A stretch of 64,000 bases of DNA from Diorhabda sublineata (taxonomy: Eukaryota; Arthropoda; Insecta; Coleoptera; Chrysomelidae): NCBI RefSeq assembly GCF_026230105.1, contig NC_079477.1:20465001-20529000 (forward strand), read 5' to 3'. A program made the position numbers and the translations under genes. Every line of letters starts with the position of its first letter. The first letter of the stretch is position 1. The notes below the pieces were generated by a model. The model was not told the DNA's origin. It worked only from the letters and a program-made list of their open reading frames with translations, and did not search any database. Positions 47,201-57,963 of the stretch are shown here, piece after piece.

Positions 47201-49600
47201 TCCTAATCGTTTCAGTGCCGAACAAAAAGCCGACTGAGGGAGGAGGCTAGGTGCAAGATAAAAGGAAAGACGTGGAGGTACTTTTCAGAAATAGGGATGG
47301 TGGGTTTAAAAACATCAAAAGAGAGGCGGGCTACATAGTGATCGAGCTCAGGAGATCACACTTGTGGCCTGTTACATTTCCCTCAACATCGATATAAGAT
47401 ATTATAAAAGAATATCACAGAAACTGATGAGTGCCGTCTCGAGAACGAAAAACTTTATGATCCTCAGGGACGTTTACATGAAATCGTCCCAATGGAGATC
47501 TACCATGAACGGCGAGAGGGGGGACCTCTGGGACGACTGGATGGCCCAGCTTAACATCATAGTGATAAGCAATAGTTAACCAACATTCATAAGAGGAAAC
47601 AGTAAGAGTCACATAGATGTGACTCTTGCTAGAGATGGGTCATCCAGGAATATCGTAAATTGAGATGTCCTCAGCACCTTCGAAATAAAAAGTAAGACAA
47701 AAAAAAATAAAACCATTAAAAACAACAAAAATGATATGAAAAAGTTAATAAATAAAATAAAACAAATAGAAACAGAGAAGGTGATGAACTATGATACCCT
47801 TCAGTCGGTCTTGAAACAGATTACAGAAACATCAAATGGTATAAATAAAAAAGATACTAAACAAATACAATACTGGTGGAACGAGGAGATATATAAACTT
47901 CGAAAAAATTGACTCCTTGCCCGGAGAGCTAATACAAGACGCGTGGGGACGAAACGTATGAACAAATATATAAACAAAATTTAAAAAACCCTGGACAGTT
48001 GATAAAAAGCGAATAAAAAAGAAAATGGCAGGCCATATGCCTACATTTGACGAGAGATGTATGGATCGATGCATACAAAATAACAATGAAAACATTGAAA
48101 GTCATCTCCACGTACAATCTCAGTGAGGAGCAGCTAAAGTCGGTGGCACTACTCTTCCCAAAAAAAGAGAGGAAACCTTCATTAAAGAGAGTGCCACGGA
48201 AATACCAGAATTCACACTAGAAGAAATACTAGCCACTGGAGAGGGAATCAAACAGGGTAAAGCCACCGACCCTGATGGCATGCCACCTGAGGCAATTAAA
48301 ACCCGGGTAAGAACTAAACCGGGTTTGATGAAAACCGTAGCAAGAGTTTCCTAGAGAACTAAAGGTTGAAAATCTAACGTTATTATTAAAACCTGGAAAA
48401 CCCCCCAATTCAGCGGCTTCCTACAGGCCGGTATATTTGTTATATTGTCTAGGAGAATACTATGAAATATTAGAACAGCTCTATCCGAACAGCAATACAG
48501 CTTCCGCAAAGGTCTCTCAGCAGAGGACGCTACAAAGTGGGTACATGATGCGGCGAAAGCTTCCAAGAAAAGTTGGGTAGTCCTAATTATGATTTACGTC
48601 AAAAACGCGTTTATTTCAGCCAACTGGGGCCTAATTATACAAAAATTACGGGAGAAAGTGGCCCCAATTTATTTAGTAAATGTTATAAAGGACTACCTGA
48701 CGGAAAGAAGAGTATGCGTATCGAAAAGGCAACAATTAGAATTAACCACAGGAGTACCCCAAAGGTTGGTGTTAGGACCGACCCTTTGGAATATACTTTA
48801 CAATAGGGTACTCCAATTAGAACTAAAAGGATGTGCCAGATCGATCGCATACGCTGTCGTGTCGACTTGGAAATACGTGCGGAAAGCGATATGAATTGGA
48901 GCATCGCAAACATAGTTACTGAAAACATGAAAAGAGTAAAAAGCTGGATAGCGTAGATGGACCTACGAATAGCAGTAGAAAAGATGGTGAAAATAATATT
49001 ACGGGGACCTAGAGCAGCCCTGGATCAAATTCATTTTGATCTCGGAGGCCAAAGCATTAGTCCCAAAAAAGCAGTTAGATATTTGGGAGTTTACTTTAAT
49101 GATAAAATGACCTTTTCGAAACAAGTGGAAGCAGTGGTAGCAAAAGCAGAGGAAAGAACTTCCGTCCTGCAGAAAATCCTGCCAAATGGGGGGAGCCCTG
49201 CCAGTCAAAAGAGAAGAGTCACTGTGGAAATAATACACTTAATTCTCCTCCCCTCCTTCCCCTTGGACATATGGCAGCGAGAATGGTAGGAGGAGAGTGC
49301 CAAGGCCGTGTGGACGAGGACTACCGGACGTAAAAAGTGGTACAAATGCGCACACCGCAGAACTAACTACTATTTTACTCAATTTCTCACGGGGCATGGG
49401 TCTTTAAAAAAATACACTTATGGAATAAAAAAAACTAGAGATGACCTATGCCCCAGCTGCTGTGTGACGGAGAACCCACGTCACATGGTGTTAGGGTCCC
49501 GGGTCCACCGACGAGAACAAGAAGAAATAAGAAAGATAAGAGGAGGTGGCACCCTAGACTGTGAAAGTATGATGAAATTGTTACGGGAATAATAAAGGCT
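47200..49600 (+). pseudogene. ORF2 (endonuclease, RT, C-terminal finger) of element C
   Basis: Endonuclease pieces at 47,240-47,700 (DDWMAQLNII, SHIDVTLARDGSS). RT pieces: a PDGMPPEAIK-like segment near 48,270; LSAEDATKWVHDAAKAS near 48,520; a DVKNAF-like motif A (YVKNAF) near 48,597; GVPQRLVLGPTLWNILY near 48,750. The catalytic YADD is altered (YAVV) near 48,852 and is followed by a small rearrangement. The palm and thumb continue at 48,957-49,289 and the finger (CPSCCVTENPRHMV) at 49,308-49,592. Trp is retained at the codon where B and D carry TGA. Many stops; inactive. Confidence 0.78.
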
Positions 49601-50002
49601 AAAAAAAAGGAAAGAGAACGTGACGAATAAATCTGTTGGTTTTTTTAATGTGTTTGTGCCGTCTCAATTTATTTATTTATTTACCCTTTTATTTCTACTA
49701 TATTTTAAACTATTTTATTTATACAAGTTTTTAAAATTTTTATCTTCACAATGTTATCTATACACCTTTTTAAAATATTTTATTCATACAATTTTCTAAT
49801 GGTAGGATAGGAATTTTATTTATACAATAGCTTAAGTTTTTAGATTTTATTCATTCAAAACTTTTAACCTCTTATCTACAGTAATTTTATTTATACAATT
49901 TTAACGTTAGGATAGGCCAACATTTTATAAACACAAAATCTAAAATTTTTCTGTTTTTATATTTTTATCTATACATTAGCTATAAGAAATTTCATTTATA
50001 CA

Positions 50003-50101
<99 letters not shown>

Positions 50102-50226
50102 TTTATTTATAAATATACAAGTTTTTTTAACATTTAAAATTTCATACACAATAGTAATTTTATCAGTCGTTAGTCTTATTTATATTTTTTCTATTATTTA
50201 AAATTTTTCTTTACGCATAGAATCTC

Positions 50227-50228
<2 letters not shown>
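49601..50228 (+). other. 3' region of element C with TA microsatellites
   Basis: An AT-rich 3' untranslated sequence with the tttatttatacaattt phrase of this family, including taggataggccaacatttt near 49,920. A (TA)n tract occupies 50,003-50,097. Beyond it the same AT-rich phrase continues to the next TA tract. No gene seen. Confidence 0.6.
50003..50097. repeat. (TA)n microsatellite in element C 3' region
   Basis: About 45 TA units with tac and tgt interruptions. Confidence 0.9.

Positions 50229-50285
<57 letters not shown>
50229..50285. repeat. (TA)n microsatellite at the 5' edge of fragment D
   Basis: About 28 uninterrupted AT units; fragment D begins directly after it. Confidence 0.9.
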
Positions 50286-50288
<3 letters not shown>

Positions 50289-51360
50289 TGGACGTGATTC
50301 TAACATCTACTCTTCCGAAAAGGTCGGTCAGCAGTCGACGTCACAAAGTGGATACGTCATGCGGCAAAGACTTCGAAAAAGAGTTGGGTGTTCCTGATAA
50401 TGTTGGACATACAGAACGCTTTCAACACGGCGATCTGGGGCCTCATAATTGAAAAATTACAGGAATTGATTGCCCCAGTCTATATCTTCAACATTTTCAA
50501 GGACCTGACGGAGAGAATGGTATGCGTATCAGAAGGCAACACAAAAATCTAACGGCCAATGTTCGGGCCGAGCCTATGGAACACACTATACAATGGAGTA
50601 CTCGAGCTTAAGCTCAAAGGAAACGCTACATCGATCGCATACGCTGACGACCTTGCTATACTAGTGGAAAGCGACACGAATTGAGGTATCATAGAAACAG
50701 TAAATGGAAACTTAGGAATGATTGAAAGCTGCATATAGCAGATGGACCTACAGCTAGCAGTAGAGAAGACTAAGCGATAATTCTAAGGGGCCAAGGGACC
50801 GAGGACTCATATACTTTGACTTCAGTACAGAGACCGTTACCCCCAGAGGAGGAGAGTAATACTGGAAACAACACACACTATCCTCCTTTGCGGGGCTCCA
50901 GTATAGGCGGAGGTCCTAAATAAGAAAAATTACGAGGAACTGTGCATAAAAACACAAAGAAAATCGCTGCTTATGGTCTGGGAAAGGAAAACAAAGATCT
51001 AATCAAATTGAAAAAAGAAGAAAGAAACGAGAGCCTAAAAAATGGCAGCGGGAATGTATCAGAGGAGGGTATCAAGGCCTAGTAGACTAAGATACCGAAC
51101 GTGTCAACGTGGTATTTAAGAATTTTATTTATATATTCTATTTTATTTCAATTCATTAACGCCTATCGGCAATTTTATTTATACACCGCTGTTTCATCTA
51201 TACACCGTTTTAAAAGAATTTTTTTATTTATATTTCCTTTTTCCTTTCCTTTTACGCTTATAGGCAATTTTTCATTTATATATAGAAAATTATATGTGGT
51301 GATTTTTCAGTTTTTTCCGGGAGAATAGCCAGGGAGAAAGAGTACAACCGGTGCATGTGA
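50286..51360 (+). mobile_element. Element D: 5'-truncated RT fragment of the B/C family
   Basis: Begins inside the RT at the equivalent of B 37,708 (ttccgaaaaggtcggtcagc), runs through motif A (about 50,400), the PQGS region (damaged) and YADD (IAYADDLAIL, about 50,640). It shares B's TGA (here 50,682-50,684), then skips through deletions to the end of the thumb (near 51,110). The AT-rich 3' region 51,118-51,300 carries the attttatttatacacc phrase. It leads into the left arm of the 51,367-51,590 palindrome. No open frame above 61 codons. Confidence 0.75.
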
Positions 51361-51366
51361 GGTGAT

Positions 51367-51590
51367 GTTCGCTAAGAACGGTTCCTCATGCGGCGGTGGA
51401 GAAGAGAGTGGGTTTTTAACTGGTAGACGAATCCAGCACACCTGAGATTTCTTCTTAGGTGTCTTTGGAAGATTTTCCCACCCACAAAAAAAGGTTAGGC
51501 TAGGTCAGGATTCGTCCGTTCACCGGACGCCTACCAGTTAAAAACCCACCCTCTTCTCCACCAAGATATGTGGAACCGTTCTTAGCGAAC
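51367..51590. repeat. Large imperfect palindrome between elements D and E
   Basis: Left arm 51,367-51,434 (gttcgctaagaacggttcc ... ggagaagag ... gggtttttaactggtag) pairs with right arm 51,508-51,590 (ctaccagttaaaaaccc ... ctcttctcc ... ggaaccgttcttagcgaac). The right arm has a 12-15 bp insertion with its own small hairpin (gtccgttcaccggac). The spacer includes aaaaaaaggttaggctagg. In both D and E this GC-rich module follows the AT-rich 3' region, so it is probably the shared 3' end of the elements. Confidence 0.8.
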
Positions 51591-53012
51591 AACATATCAC
51601 ATGCGACTGTTGTTCTCGCACTCCCTATCCTTGTTCTGGAGACAACCAAAAGGTGTTTACCTGCGGACAAAGGTCAAAATTTATATATATGAAATACAAT
51701 TACTTAAGATATTAACTACGAAGATTGGAATTGTAAAAATTATTTGAAAAAATAGATAATTGTTGTATGAATAAATTTAGAATTGTATAAATAAAAAGTA
51801 AAACTGTATAAATAAAAAGTTAAAATTTTTTAGATGAAAAGTTAAAATTGTATAAAACAAAAGGTTAAAATTATATAAATGAAATTTTAAAATTGTAAGG
51901 TAAAAACGTAAAATGTCTAAGTAAAATTCAAGGGTAAAACTAATTTGTGTATAGTGTTTAATTAAATCGTGTATGAATAAAACAAGGTTGAAATTTTATA
52001 AATAAAATAGGTTGAAATTGTATAAATGAAATAGTTATGAATAGATAAATGAATTAATGAATTAATACCGACACCAACACGATCTTTCTCTTTTTTTCCT
52101 TTGCTTTCATTATCCCCGTAATGGTTTCAGTAACCTGGTCGTAAACTTTTTTATTGTTGATGGCAGCGATCATCATGATCTTGCAGTCGAGGATGCTTAT
52201 CAGATTTTTAATTTTCTTCTATTCTTCCTTGTGGACCAGGCGGGACTCTAATACTACGTACCGCGGCTCTTCCGTCACACCGCAGCGGGGGCATAGGTCG
52301 TCCCTGGTTTTTTTATTCCATGTGTATTTTCTAAAGGACCCAAGCCCCGTCAAGAATTGTGTGAAATAATAATTCGTGTGGCGGTGTGCGCATCCGTACC
52401 ACGTCGTTACGTCCGTTATTAGAGTCCTCGTCCATGCCACTTGGGCACTCTCTTTCTGCCACTCACGTTGCCATTTCCCTAAACTAATATTCCTTTATTC
52501 TTTTTCCATATTTTTCCAATTGTCTGCAGCGCTATTGCAGATACGGTTCTGTATACGCTGCATACTCGAAGCAGCGGTTTGCTATACATGTTTTTGTATT
52601 TGTCTTTTTTCGTAACCTCTGCCCATACTGGTGAGCCGTAGAGAAGAGTGGAGTGTATCATATCTAACAACACCCTTCTACTCTGACATACGGGACCCCC
52701 TACATTCGGAAATATTTTTTGCAGAGCAGAGGTCTTATCTTCTGCTTTTTCAACCGCTACCTCTACATGCTTCGAGAAGATCAGTTCGTCATGAAAAATC
52801 ACTCCCAGATATTTAGCCGTTTTTTGCGGGTTAATGAGTTGGGCGCCGAGATCGAAGTGAATATGATCCCAGGCCCTAGGTCCCCTTAGTATTATTGTTT
52901 CCGTCTCCTCTACTTCGAGTTGTAGGTCCATCTGCTCTATCCAGCTTTTTATTTCTATCAAGTTTCCATTTACTATATCCACGATTCCCCAATTCGTGTC
53001 GCTTTCCGCTAA
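51591..53012 (-). mobile_element. Element E: inverted, truncated copy of the B/C family
   Basis: Minus strand. The 3' AT-rich region (52,070 down to about 51,670, rich in ttttatttatacaattt read backwards) follows ORF2. The copy is cut upstream at the equivalent of B 43,345 (gcggaaagcga), where the LTR element F begins. It lies tail to tail with D. Confidence 0.8.
52070..53012 (-). pseudogene. ORF2 C-terminal half of element E
   Basis: Frame 52,479-52,982 covers the RT thumb region: IKSWIEQMDLQLEVEETE, FDLGAQLINPQKTAKYLGV, LLYGSPVWAEV, matching B and C. Here YGSPVW keeps the Trp that is a stop in A and B. The frame shifts near 52,500 and continues at 52,219-52,440 with the zinc finger (CPRCGVTEEPRYVVL). 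A degraded tail homologous to B's 3' coding end reaches about 52,070. No catalytic YADD is included, because the copy starts just after it. Confidence 0.8.
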
Positions 53013-53029
53013 AACATTTTGCGATGGGA

Positions 53030-55235
53030 ATGACTATAACCGGATTTTTTTCGGAATTAGAATGCGTTGTAAGAGATTCGTTATCGTCTACGTTGTTTAT
53101 CCCATCGTTGAGTTCATTTTGACGGTCAGGTGTTATCTGCTGTATTGAATGGTCAGAAACGTTGTTAGTTGAGTTCGTTGTAGGTGAAATTCCAATGTCT
53201 ATGTCAGTGTCGGAATTTACCAACAAGGATATAGAGTCTAGATCAGGGTTTTCGTCTTGCATTGTTTTTATCGTTGGAATTCTTAGCTGATTTTCAATTG
53301 TAGTTGGCGAAGGTGTATTGAGACTTCGTTGTTATTGGGATGGAAATGGCACATCATCGATATCTAAATCGCCATGTAAAATATCATCAATTTTTTTCCA
53401 AAATTCTTGATCATTGAGAGTTTCGTTTGTTTCTTTGTTGTTAATTTCAATTCTGGACAGTGCATTTGCATTAATATTAAGTTTTCCACGTTTGCATACA
53501 ATCTTATAATCGAATTCGTCTAATTTGATTCGCCATCTAATGAGTTAGGAATTTGGGTCCTTTAGAGAAAAGACCCATTGGAGTGGTTTGTGATCGCAAA
53601 CAATGATAAATTTTCTGCCATTTAAGTAAGGTCGGAAATATTTTGTTGCCCACACAATGGCCAATAGTTCCTTTTACGTGGTATCATAATTTAGTTTGGA
53701 ATCATTAACTGTTCGTGATGCGTAAGCGATTGGAAGATCTTTTCCGATAGGCCCTTGAGAAAGTTCTGCTCCAAGGGCTACGTTACTGGCGTCTGTGGTC
53801 AGATTAAATGGTTTTGTGAAGTTGGGGTATTGGAGAATCGAATCGTTAGTCAGGATGTTTTTGCATGTCTCGAAGCATGATAGAAATTCGTCATTGTGTT
53901 CGATTTTTGTGCCCTTTCTTAGGCATTTTGTTAGTGGTATAGTCAAGTGGGCAACATTTCTTATGAAGCGTCTATAGCGGTCCTAGGAATACTTTTATTT
54001 GCTTTGTGGTCTTGGGTAAAGGATAATTTTTAATGGACTTTATTTTATCTGGATTGCATTTCACTCTATCAGGGGTGACTACATGCCCAAGATAAGCAAC
54101 CTATTTTCCCAGGAATTCTGATTTACCCAACTGTATTTTGAAATTGGTTTCCCAGGGTAGATCTAATACACATTTTATTCTTTCTATGTGTTCTTGCAGT
54201 GAAGTAGAGAAAACGATTATATTATCAAGGTAGACCAAGCATTTTTCGTTTTGTATACCTCGCAGTATATTGTCCGTAGCCCGCTGAAAAGTAGTCGGGG
54301 CATTTTTTAAGCCGAATGGCATTCTGAGAAACTCCGAGTGTCCGGAATCAATACTAAAAGCTGTTTTCTCTATGTCCTTTTCGCCTATTTCGAGATGATG
54401 GAATCCTGAGGCTAGATCCAAAATATTGGCATCTGCCTAATTTGTCTAATAAGTCTGTTAGGGGTATTTTTCGTCAATCATTTTTTCGTTAAGGCGTCTA
54501 TAGTCAATTACTACACGAAATTTAGCTTTTCTGGAAGCGTCTATTTTTTTCAGAACTACACATATGGGCACATTCCAAGCGCTTGAGCTTAGTCGGATAA
54601 TTTTGTGATCTAGAAATTTTTGAATTTGTTTATCTACTTCGTTTTTGTAAGCAAAAGAATATCGATAAGTCGTAGCGTGAAAAGGTATATGTCAGAAGTT
54701 CGTATTTCATGTTTAATTTTGTTTGTAAAAGTGAGTGGTGTATTTTAGTTATAAAATATGTAAGAGTATTCAGCACAAAGTTAAAGTATCTTGGACTCTT
54801 CATCGTTTGAATGATCGATTCTAATTTTATTGAAATCTAAAGTTTGCTTAGAGGTTTTTTCTAGGTAATTTAATTCGAAATTTTGAAAATCATTATTATC
54901 AAATATTTCTACAGGAAATGGTTCTGAAAAACTTTTACTGGACTTGTGATAGCATTCAAAATTGTGGTGATAGCTTCTCCATTTTTTGCCATTTATAAAG
55001 ATTCTGGTATCTCACAACCGTGAAATTTTTAATGAGGGATTATAATTTCGTCATTTGTTACATTGGTTTTTATTTTAATACCTTTTTCCATTCTAGGTTC
55101 GAAAGCAATAGTATTTATGTCTTTTTGGGTGTTATAAAAGTTTAATTTTATTTTGCTCTGTGAAGTGATTAACCATCCGCTAGAAAAGTCCAGGTTGGCT
55201 TTTAACAATTTTAAATTATCTAGGCCAATAAGCCT
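53030..55235 (-). pseudogene. Pol relic of LTR element F: protease remnant, RT, RNase H
   Basis: The first recognisable region, near 55,200, reads GLDNLKLL and then SGWLI (end of protease or linker). RT frame at 54,101-54,421: MDLASGFHHLEI, RMPFGLKNAPTTFQRA and CLVYLDNIIVFS. The catalytic YxDD box reads YLDN, so one essential Asp is lost. RNase H at 53,674-53,946: TTDASNVALGAELSQG and IAYASRTVNDSKLNYDTT, then TAA at 53,674-53,676 where KELLAIVWA continues in frame. Further downstream a YKIVCKRGKLN-like segment and a Ser/Asp-rich linker (52,876-53,262 frame) end abruptly. Clearly inactive. Confidence 0.78.
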
Positions 55236-55725
55236 GTTCGAGAATTATATTCTCAAACCAATGAATGATCATTCGATTTTAGAATCGATGATCTTTCAAA
55301 AATGATTAATAAATTTACGACTACCTGATCTCAAAAAAAAAATGGGAGTGAGTTGTCAGTGCATTTAAAAATAAAATTAATTTCTCTTGATGAATTAACA
55401 TAGTTCTTTTATTCAATTTACGTTTCAAGTGTTAATTTCTGTATTTGGGCGCAGGACAAGTTTTGTGTTTAACATTTTGTGTAGTGTAGTCATATTTTAT
55501 TATAACTTTTTATCCTGAAAGTGTCTCAATTTATATCGACAGAAGTCAATAATGCACCAACTACTGTAGCTTTACGACCTAAAGTAGTTGCTAAATAAAA
55601 GATTACTCATAGTGGCGTATGTCTTTTAGCCTTATACTAAAATACCGTTTTGTGCTACCAAAAATCAGCAACTGCTACAGTCTAAGTGCTGTACAGTTAA
55701 CAAGTACGTACAGCGCTCCTCACGC
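55236..55725. other. Unexplained 490-bp segment splitting element F
   Basis: Lies between the gag end (55,726) and the protease remnant (near 55,230), where pol should continue. No coding sense in any frame. The left edge has two hairpin-prone stretches: ttcgagaattatattctcaa, and gatcattcgattt with aatcgatgatc. The right part contains gcaactgctacagtctaag and gtacgtacagcgc. It could be a small non-autonomous element, but no clear terminal repeats or target duplication were seen. Confidence 0.5.
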
Positions 55726-56650
55726 TTAGATATAAATAGGCGTGTGGGTAAAGTGGTTGAAGAACACGGTCATTTTCCAACCAAAGCCCTTGGAATACAC
55801 TATGAAATTTGAACACATAAGATTTGAGATTTTTGAAGGGATTAGAGTGCTATATTTATGGACAGACTCTTGAAAAACTGATTTAACAATAAATGGGTCA
55901 TGAGTTAAATTTTCTGAAAAATACTGAAATTCAATTTCGGGATCTATGAAGGATCGTGTTTTGTAGAGTCTCGAGAATTGTGGTCGAGAATTTCGGAAAT
56001 GGTTTGAATTTGAAGGTCTTGGGGGTAAGTTCATAGTAGATGAACTCATTAGTTGATTGTTCAGTGTATTTCTTATGGAAATACTGATGGGTATTGGGTT
56101 TGGTAAATTCGGATTTTGATTTGGTCTGAAAACGTTATGACTCTACTGCGGTTTGGAAGTAAGAGCATTCGTAGTTAATCGTTGGAGCTGTCTTGACATG
56201 ATAGGACGAATGGGTAAAGGTTGAGATGGAAATGGTCTTTGTTCTCTAAAGAAATTATTGGGTGTATGAGCATTAAATCGAACTGAATTATGTTTATATA
56301 AATTGTGTCGCTGTGTAAAAGGTTTATAAGAGTATTGTAGTTGCTTTATATGCGCTTTATAAGTATAATTCTGAAAATAATGTACATTGTGCTCTTTCAA
56401 CACATATTTTAAAGCTTCAGTCAAACTATTTGGTTTCATACATCTAATAGTAGTACGTAACGGTTCTTTTAGTCCCGAAAAAATGTTGTCAAAGCTACAT
56501 TATTATATAAATTTCTTTTTAATATTTTTGATTCATTTTCAATTTCATGAGCGTCTACATAACTACACAAAAGATTGAGAATATTCGAAACTCTATCATA
56601 GAACTGTTGTGGTTTTTCATTTGGTTGTTGCCTCATCATTACTAAATCTA
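55726..56650 (-). pseudogene. Gag relic of LTR element F
   Basis: Minus-strand frames 56,143-56,439 (MKPNSLTEALKYVLKEHN, near the C-terminal end of the capsid-like region in errantivirus gag) and 55,726-56,049 (Pro/Ser/Asn-rich tail, NLPPRPSNSNHFRN). The N-terminal part between about 56,440 and 56,650 is in other frames. No CCHC box is seen, which is normal for many errantiviruses. Stops separate the pieces. Confidence 0.65.
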
Positions 56651-56683
56651 GTTAGAGAAATTTCTAGTTAATACATCCCGAAT

Positions 56684-56701
56684 ATCCTACTGACTGCGCC
56701 A
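56684..56701 (-). other. Primer-binding site of LTR element F
   Basis: TGGCGCAGTCAGTAGGAT on the minus strand, identical to 46,375-46,392. It fixes the LTR boundary at 56,702. Confidence 0.75.
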
Positions 56702-57113
56702 CTTTCAAATCATTAACTTAGAATATACTTTTTGAAAACTTTATTTCACACGAACTAATTATAAAATGATAACAATTTATTGTAAATGACCACAGCTGAC
56801 TGACTGAAAATGTATGAGAAAATCCTTTTATATTAATGTAGAATACTGATGAGGTCCTCGCATTGTGATTCCATGGAAACAGCAACTTATCGGCTTCTGT
56901 GGGAATGGTCGAGATAATTCATGTGTCAGCATTCATTTTAATATAAAGATGGGATTATTGTAAACACTTTCAATAAATTTTTTTCATTCAATAATGAATC
57001 GTGAAATCGTGAAATTAGATTTCATAGATCTGAATGAGATCTATGAAACAAAGCTATCCATGGTTCGATATCTGTGAGCCTTCCTGAGATAATGACCACT
57101 TCCGGTACCTCCG
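56702..57113 (-). repeat. Presumptive 5' LTR of element F
   Basis: Begins next to the primer site. The outer end is a guess based on the AGTGGTCA start read on the minus strand. Hairpins occur at 57,020-57,048 (12-bp arms, tttcatagatct) and 57,098-57,118 (8-bp arms, acttccgg). No second LTR exists in the window for comparison. Confidence 0.4.
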
Positions 57114-57280
57114 GAAGTAAATGTTTCCGCATTAAATAGATATGATAAATCGAATTCTCGTATCATCAATAGTCTATGTATAGAGTTTCATGATGATGGT
57201 CGTGGGGAGGCTTATCATACTCTTACCATATTCTAATGACGATGAATATTATATTGAAGATAATGACATAAATCCTTGTT

Positions 57281-57570
57281 TTATTTAAAAATACCTTTTA
57301 TTCTTCTTTTTCCCCAAAACCAATAGCTGTAGAGAATAAAAAAAACACCATATTTCATAATTTTTTTGGTAAATTGAATGAAAAACAGTAAAGATCTACC
57401 TCTAGCCAAAATACATGAACGTAACCTACGTATTATGGATTGCCGTATTCGTTCAAAGATTTGAAAAAGATTCTTCAAATCGTTGGTAACAACTATAGGT
57501 GTCGACAAATCCAATGGTTGGTTGGAGCACCATCGAGACCACGAGATTCTTAATTGTCTGCCCATACGCG
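57281..57570 (-). pseudogene. Tc1-like transposase C-terminal remnant
   Basis: The minus-strand frame of 94 codons starts MGRQLRISW and includes DLKNLFQIFERIRQSIIRRL and RSCILARGRS. This spacing resembles the last segment of Tc1-type transposases (helix with RLI.SM..R, then ARG). The catalytic residues are not included. The flanking 57,114-57,280 and 57,571-57,640 show no recognised gene. A modest call. Confidence 0.45.
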
Positions 57571-57749
57571 ATTATTATGAAAATTTATGATAGATACTCT
57601 CCCGTAAACAATATACGATAAAATATAAAATTCTTACCCTACTATAGAACCAAACAAAATTTCAATGTCAAAATATTTTATTATTCAACGTATTCTCCTC
57701 TCAATTCGATACATTGATTACAGCGAACCTGTAACGTCTCTAGACCTTT

Positions 57750-57771
57750 CCTAACCTAACCTAACCTAACC
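57750..57771 (-). repeat. Short (TTAGG)n array inside the mariner relic
   Basis: About four and a half copies of the canonical insect telomere pentamer, in CCTAA orientation on the plus strand, where the transposase reading should continue between AVEVW and KGLETL. Confidence 0.85.
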
Positions 57772-57805
57772 AGACCTCCACAGCTTTTATTACCTCCTCG
57801 TTGGA

Positions 57806-57963
57806 AGAAAATTTACGACCTTTTAAACTTTTTTCACTTGAGGAAAGAGATGATAGTCGGACGGAGCCAAATCTGGTGAATAGGTGAAAATTTACGACCT
57901 TTTAAACTTTTTTCACTTGAGGAAAGAGATGATAGTCGGACGAAGCCAAATCTGGTGAATAGG
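57806..57963 (-). repeat. 79-bp tandem duplication in the mariner relic
   Basis: The segment gaaaatttacgacctttt ... ctggtgaatagg is present twice in direct order with period 79 and one or two differences (cggacggagcc versus cggacgaagcc). It covers the catalytic DYHLF region. Confidence 0.9.

Larger units (their letters stand above)
45001..49630 (+). mobile_element. R1-clade element C (same family as B), 5'-truncated and interrupted
   Basis: The second copy of B's family. It lacks the GC-rich leader: homology starts at gaactta-tagaatg, aligning with gaactatatggaac just before B's ORF1 ATG. It then runs gag, endonuclease, RT, C-terminal finger and AT-rich 3' end. An LTR-element fragment with an env relic plus a (TA)n tract interrupts gag (about 45,505-46,658). 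It retains the uninterrupted pogo target (tagtaaatgttataaagg, about 48,675). Heavily decayed. Confidence 0.85.
53013..57113 (-). mobile_element. Gypsy/errantivirus-type LTR retrotransposon F, truncated relic
   Basis: Minus strand: presumptive 5' LTR (56,702 to about 57,113), serine-tRNA-type primer site (56,684-56,701), gag (56,640 down to 55,726), then an unexplained insert, protease/RT/RNase H (about 55,230 down to 53,030). Integrase, env and the 3' LTR are missing; the element is cut at about 53,013 by its junction with element E. Frameshifts and stops throughout. Domain order and primer site are those of 17.6/297-like errantiviruses. Confidence 0.78.
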
